DNA of 21,662 nucleotides from Hypsibius dujardini (Eukaryota; Tardigrada; Eutardigrada; Parachela; Hypsibiidae). Under the pieces are notes generated by a model. That model did not search any database. It saw only the letters and a list, made by a program, of their open reading frames with translations, and was not told the DNA's origin. Within the stretch, counting starts at the first letter, position 1, and the number at the start of each line of letters is the position of its first letter. The stretch lies in assembly GCA_001579985.1 (NCBI GenBank), contig LRSR01007852.1, positions 1 through 21,662 on the forward strand, in the 5' to 3' direction. Shown here piece by piece: positions 17,398 through 21,662 of the stretch. A program made the translations under genes and the position numbers.

Positions 17398-20300
17398 ATG
17401 GCGAGCTCCTCCAAGAGGTCTTGGACCGCAATCATCTTGACCACTCGCACGCCGAAGGAAGCGGATGCCGTTGCTCAAGGTGAATTCTTTTAACGACCGA
17501 CTATTTTATGAAATTGCAATTTTCAGCAAATTTTTCTTACTGAAATATTTAAATATTCAATATGTTTTTTAATATTATTTTAAATGCTGGAGATGTGGCC
17601 TCAAGTAGAATAATTTTTTTTGTCAGTCCATTTAAATTTATTTTTTATTTTATTTCAATTCAAGCGCGTTATTTTAAATGACGTTCCATCTTTTAAAGAG
17701 CTGGCGACGTATCAAAAAAAGGGATATATCGCGGCGGAGACGATCCTTCTGACGATTGCCGATCCGGGCGCCGGTGTGGGTAGCGGCGGAGCGACCATCA
17801 ACGCGCTGCTCTACACGGTGGAGCATATTTGTGCAAGAAGGGGATGCCAGGTGTTGTCGCCGGACGTGCTGGCCAATTCTGACATTTTAATCATTCATCA
17901 CGTGAGTGCATTGTGTTGGCGATCGGTTGATTGATGGGTTGACTGATTGGGTGATCGGTTGATTGATTGGGCAATTGGTTGATTGATTGGTCGATTGGTT
18001 GATTGATAGGTTGACTGATTGAGCGATCGGTTGATTGATGGGTTGATTGATTGGGTAATCGGTTGATTGATTGGGCAATTAGTTGATTAATAGATTGATT
18101 GATTGGTCGATTGGTTGATTGATAGGTTGACTGATTGAGCGATCGGTTGATTGATGGGTTGATTGATTGGGCGATTGATTGAATCGTTTTTGGGTACCAG
18201 GGGGCGGAGCTATCGGCTAGTTCAATCTAGGCTTCCGAGTCACATTACAGAAATGACCCATAGCTCCGCCCTGGCATCCAAATAAGATTCTGCTGATGTC
18301 AATCGATTTTAAATCGAGTTTGGAGTGGAAGATTGTCAAAAATCTTGGAATAAAACGTTTTCACAGTGGTTGGGAACAAAGAAATTGAAACTTTCGGAAA
18401 CGTAGCTGATGAATCAATCAATCAAGCCCCAGGCCGTAACACAAAGTAGTGTGTTTAATTTGTGTTATGTTGATTATGTTAATAACAGATAAGTTCAAAG
18501 ACGTTATTTGAATTACAGTAAATCTAGTCGGCTATTTTGGATTTTTCGTTTGAAATTCCAAATCCGGTTTGTGTTTCAGGGGCGGCCTTATCCATTTGGA
18601 TGCTCCTCAAGAGCCTTCACCCTTTTACCCCGCGACGTGCTTTCGACAGGATTCAGTGAATTGCCCACGAATGTCCTGCATCTTTTGGACTTTGTCGGTG
18701 AACATGTAAGAGACATTTCAAAGAGAGAACCGCAAGGACAAAAGTGCTCACGTTGATTGGTTCCCTATTTTTTGTTCAGCTCGTCTCACACTTCGAGCAT
18801 GGCGTCTGGGTGTGTAGCAGCGACATGCTCATGCGGTACGACCCGAAAACCGAGAGTAAGCTCACAAACTGAAAAACCCTACGTGATTGCCTTAAAAGCG
18901 ATCACCGATTATTAAGTACATGTACTTTAAATGTAGAATGCTTTGCAGCTTTGCTGGAGCCAAGTGCGACGCAGAGAAAACACGACGCGTGTATTATTAC
19001 CGTGTCCGCTACTCCGGAATATGCATCCAGACATGGCATTGTCGTCAGGGACCATAAGGTATATTGTCTGTCTGTCTGTCTATCCATTTATCTGCCTGCC
19101 TGCATGTCTGTCTGTCTGTCTGTTTGTTTGTTTGTCTGTCTGTCTGTCTGCCTGGCTGCCTGTCTGTCTATCTGTCTACCTGGCTGTCTGTCTGCCTGCC
19201 TGGCTGTTTGTCTGTTTGTCTGCCTGGCTGTCTGTCTGTTTGTATGACTGCCTGTCTCAACTGCCTTGTCTGTCTGTGTGCATGCCTTCCGTAGATGTAC
19301 AAACAAGGAGGTTTTTTGCTTCCTGATTCAAAAATGTAGTACCTTTTGGCAGGGATTTCCCGGGTTTGTCTCAAATATCCTCTATGCCGCCCCGGAATCA
19401 GAAGTGCGAAAGCACATGATTGATAATGAAACCGTGGCTCTAGTCAGCGGCATTGTGTTTCTTTCCGCTTCCGTGTCGGAACAACTACTGGCGTTACTAG
19501 TGTCGCCAGCCTTGGAAAGCTGCACTTACATCGGGCACGATACCGGTGCTCAGCCCACACCGGTGAGAAAGTGACTTAATCATTTGCGGTCGATTTTTCC
19601 GACTAATAACTGTTGGGTTTCTCCGGGTTAAGGTGTCACTATTTTTCGATATCCTTCTGGCAATGTGCAATCAAGTGACAGAGTCCGACTTTATGGAGCG
19701 AAGTTCGATTGTGTCGAGAGCGGACTCGATTGCGGCTGGAGATGCCGGCCGGGAAACTGCCAGAAAAGTGCGGCGCCTTATTTGGGATAACATGCGCCGG
19801 TTCAGTTTGACCGCAGGTCAGTCGCGCAGTCTATCTGCCTATCTGTCTATTTCTCTGTCTGTCTGTCTGTCTGCCTGTCTGCCTGCCTGCCTGCCTGTCT
19901 GTTTGTCTATCCGTCTGACTGTCTGTCTGTCTCTCTCTCTGTCTGTCTGTCTGTTTATCTGTCTGTCTGACTGACTGACTGTCTGACTGACTGACTGACT
20001 GACTGACTGACTGACTGACTGACTATCTGCCTGCCTGTCTGTCTTCGTGGCTTAATTCTCTAACGATATTTTTCCGGCTTCCGTTCCCTGCCTGTTAGTA
20101 CACGTTCCAAACGTCCAACACCTGTATCTCAGCCTGGACCTCTGTTATCGAGAACACGAATTAGCGCTCGGTGCTTTCGGCGGCCCAAACATCGCTCATT
20201 CAGTAAGAAAATGTCACTGGGTTTCCTTCATCGGCTCATGACAAGCGCTTCAATTTTGCAGGTTCTTCTCCTGAACCACGGAGACGTTTCGCCCAAATCT

Positions 20301-20763
20301 CGGTGTATTAACTCGTACTTTTCGTCAAGAGGGCCCAGCGCCTCCCTCGGCGAAGTGTCTCTGGTCAACTGCTATATCACTCCCGATCTGGCACTTGAAC
20401 CACCGTCCGCCGTGTGCAACGTTGATACACGGATGGAATACTTTGGGGTAGCAATTAAGTTTTATTCTTAAACATGCTATTAAGACGCATAATGGGACTT
20501 TCGATTTCCAGGATCAGCCATTGACTTTGAAGACAGAGCTTTGTCTGCAAACCTTTCAAGTGAATCTAGCAACAAAAGGACTGAACTCGGTCCATGTTCC
20601 TGTGGTGTTTGGAATGACGGACGTTTTGATGGTAAGAGGCAGACTTCATCGTCTTTCCGTCTACCACTCTACCTGTCTGTCTGTCTATCTGTCTATCTCT
20701 CTGGCTGTCTGTCTGTCTGTTTGTCTCTCTGTCTATGTGTCTGTCTGTCTGTCTGTTTGTCTT

Positions 20764-20820
<57 letters not shown>

Positions 20821-21662
20821 CTGTCTGTATGTCTCCCTGTTTGTCTGCCTGTCTGCTTGTTTGTTTGTTTGTTTGTCGGCAAGTCTGTCTTTTTGTCTGT
20901 CTGTATAAACATTACAAATTTTTCATTCTGGCCAGTATTCGTAACGCTCTTCCGATTTGTAGGAAAAGTTTTCTGCAACAACATCGACCTACTGCAACAT
21001 TCCTTGGCCAGATTTCATGATGTCAAGCCAAATTAACGAGACTGACTTATGGCCTTCCTCAACAGGCATGAAAACGTTGTGGAATGCGAAGTTATTCCCT
21101 GTTCTGACTGATTCTGGGGAACCAACCCTCGACACCCTGTTCTGGGCGTTCCATCCGGCAAGACAGCACAGGCTTAGGAGCGGCTACCCAGAAGTAGACA
21201 AGTAACTTGATTCTCCGTTTTTTTAAGAGCGATGTTAATTTCATGTTTTATAGATTGATTTATTGATTGATTTTAGCTGTTTTCGTATTTATTCCCTAGA
21301 TGGCGATCGTCTTGGCGATTCAGCTTCGACGACATTTTCAAGGCAATTGATGTGGCCGCGGAGTTCGCCTCTCGCCGCGCACTCTTCAACGACGTCCTCG
21401 GCGAAATTTTACGACAGAAGCTGCTGCATTCCGAGGACTTCAACTTCCTCCCGTATTTCCGATCAGCCGCCGCGGATGGATTTGCTCAACAGCTCCTGAC
21501 AGTCCTGGACGATGGTGCGGTACATTTTCACGTCAGTCTTGCTGTGGGAACAGTTCTCATTAATCAGATCTGACTTTGCTCATTTAGTTGCTCCTTTGTC
21601 ATCACATGGAGTGACTGCCCGCGCCCTGGCCTTGATCGCAGATCTGCTCGGCTCAATGGCTG
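17398..21662 (+). CDS. FCSK: L-fucose kinase, N-terminal part (runs off the window)
   Basis: Exons are 17398-17479, 17627-17901, 18580-18705, 18780-18855, 18949-19058, 19353-19562, 19633-19816, 20099-20202, 20262-20447, 20512-20631, 20963-21201, 21300-21514 and 21588 to the end, about 667 residues. Fucokinase phosphorylates L-fucose for GDP-fucose salvage. Family landmarks in order: [19 protein letters not shown] (about 78-89, the nucleotide-binding loop of the pyrophosphorylase-like domain); [36 protein letters not shown]; and [13 protein letters not shown]. Each matches the vertebrate order. The GHMP kinase domain lies beyond the edge (human protein about 1,084 aa). The exon 2 acceptor is the one weak point: the only phase-compatible site adds about 12 hydrophobic residues. 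Intron 2 contains a foldback-element copy. Confidence 0.95.
17920..18183. repeat. (TTGA)-derived higher-order array in FCSK intron 2
   Basis: Degenerate GGTTGATTGATTGGG-type units are organised in blocks. A block starting TCGATTGGTTGATTGATAGG occurs at 17991 and again at 18107, a period of 116 bp. The antisense Asn-Gln-Ser-Ile ORF is an artefact. Confidence 0.9.
18191..18455. repeat. Foldback element copy 2, centre plus right arm
   Basis: This aligns with about 566-830 of the 240-975 palindrome: CCAGGGGGCGGAGCT, then TCAATCTAGGCTTCCGAGTC, TAGCTCCGCC, GTCAAAAATCTTG, AAACGTTTT and AATCAATCAATCAAGCCCC. Substitutions and small indels separate the two copies. The left arm is missing; the FCSK intron TTGA array abuts the element at its loop side. 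Confidence 0.9.
19059..19293 (+). repeat. (TCTG)n array in FCSK intron 5
   Basis: TCTG/CCTG/TTTG units make up most of this 294-nt intron, up to about 19240. Confidence 0.93.
19833..20042 (+). repeat. (TCTG)n plus (TGAC)n array in FCSK intron 7
   Basis: TCTG units are followed by a run of GACT/TGAC units (about 19967-20024), a different tetranucleotide nested in the same intron. Confidence 0.93.
20668..20905 (+). repeat. (TCTG)n array in FCSK intron 10
   Basis: This is a long and fairly pure TCTG tract (purest at about 20765-20812) in the 331-nt intron. Two apparent ORFs that cross it are artefacts. Confidence 0.95.

Noticed and set aside
19294-19337. Possible small FCSK exon beginning MYKQGGF
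   Set aside because: A following intron would be only about 17 nt. Joining 19058 directly to 19353 keeps phase and matches the family.
1-21662. tRNA, rRNA or other structured RNA genes
   Set aside because: I looked for cloverleaf-like and box A/B patterns by eye on both strands and found none that I could support; a covariance-model scan was not possible.

Overview
The window is nuclear DNA from an animal, most likely an invertebrate. Every confident gene is split by GT-AG introns, and three genes are clear animal orthologues: SRSF10/12, ACSF3 and FCSK. Introns are mostly 55-100 nt. The longer ones are inflated by tetranucleotide arrays ((TCTG)n/(GACA)n and (TTGA)n/(TCAA)n) or by tandem duplications. 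I cannot name the phylum from sequence alone.

Layout. Positions 1-3844 hold no gene I can support. They contain two unrelated long inverted-repeat elements (about 240-975 and 2923-3156), a 43-bp tandem duplication, a (GACA)n array and some promoter-like motifs. Positions 3845-6194 on the minus strand hold a six-coding-exon gene for a 353-residue helix-turn-helix protein that looks derived from a Tc1/pogo-type transposase. A probable non-coding 5' exon of it ends at 6399. A divergent intergenic region (about 6466-7085) separates it from the plus-strand genes.

Four plus-strand genes follow: an SRSF10-like splicing factor (7086-9163, 205 aa); ACSF3, mitochondrial malonyl-CoA synthetase (10727-13448, 641 aa); an unrecognised type I membrane protein (14340-16324, 414 aa); and the first 13 exons of FCSK, L-fucose kinase (17398 to the window end, about 667 residues, running off the edge). 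I assembled the exons by hand from splice sites. All junctions keep phase, and in the recognised genes the joined protein follows the known family.

The genes do not form one pathway. They are unrelated housekeeping genes (splicing, mitochondrial fatty acid synthesis, fucose salvage) plus two less familiar ones. The most unusual material is the possible domesticated transposase, a foldback repeat family with a second copy inside an FCSK intron, a decayed triplication of an ACSF3 exon end, two higher-order repeat arrays, and two CTCF-like sites in convergent orientation.
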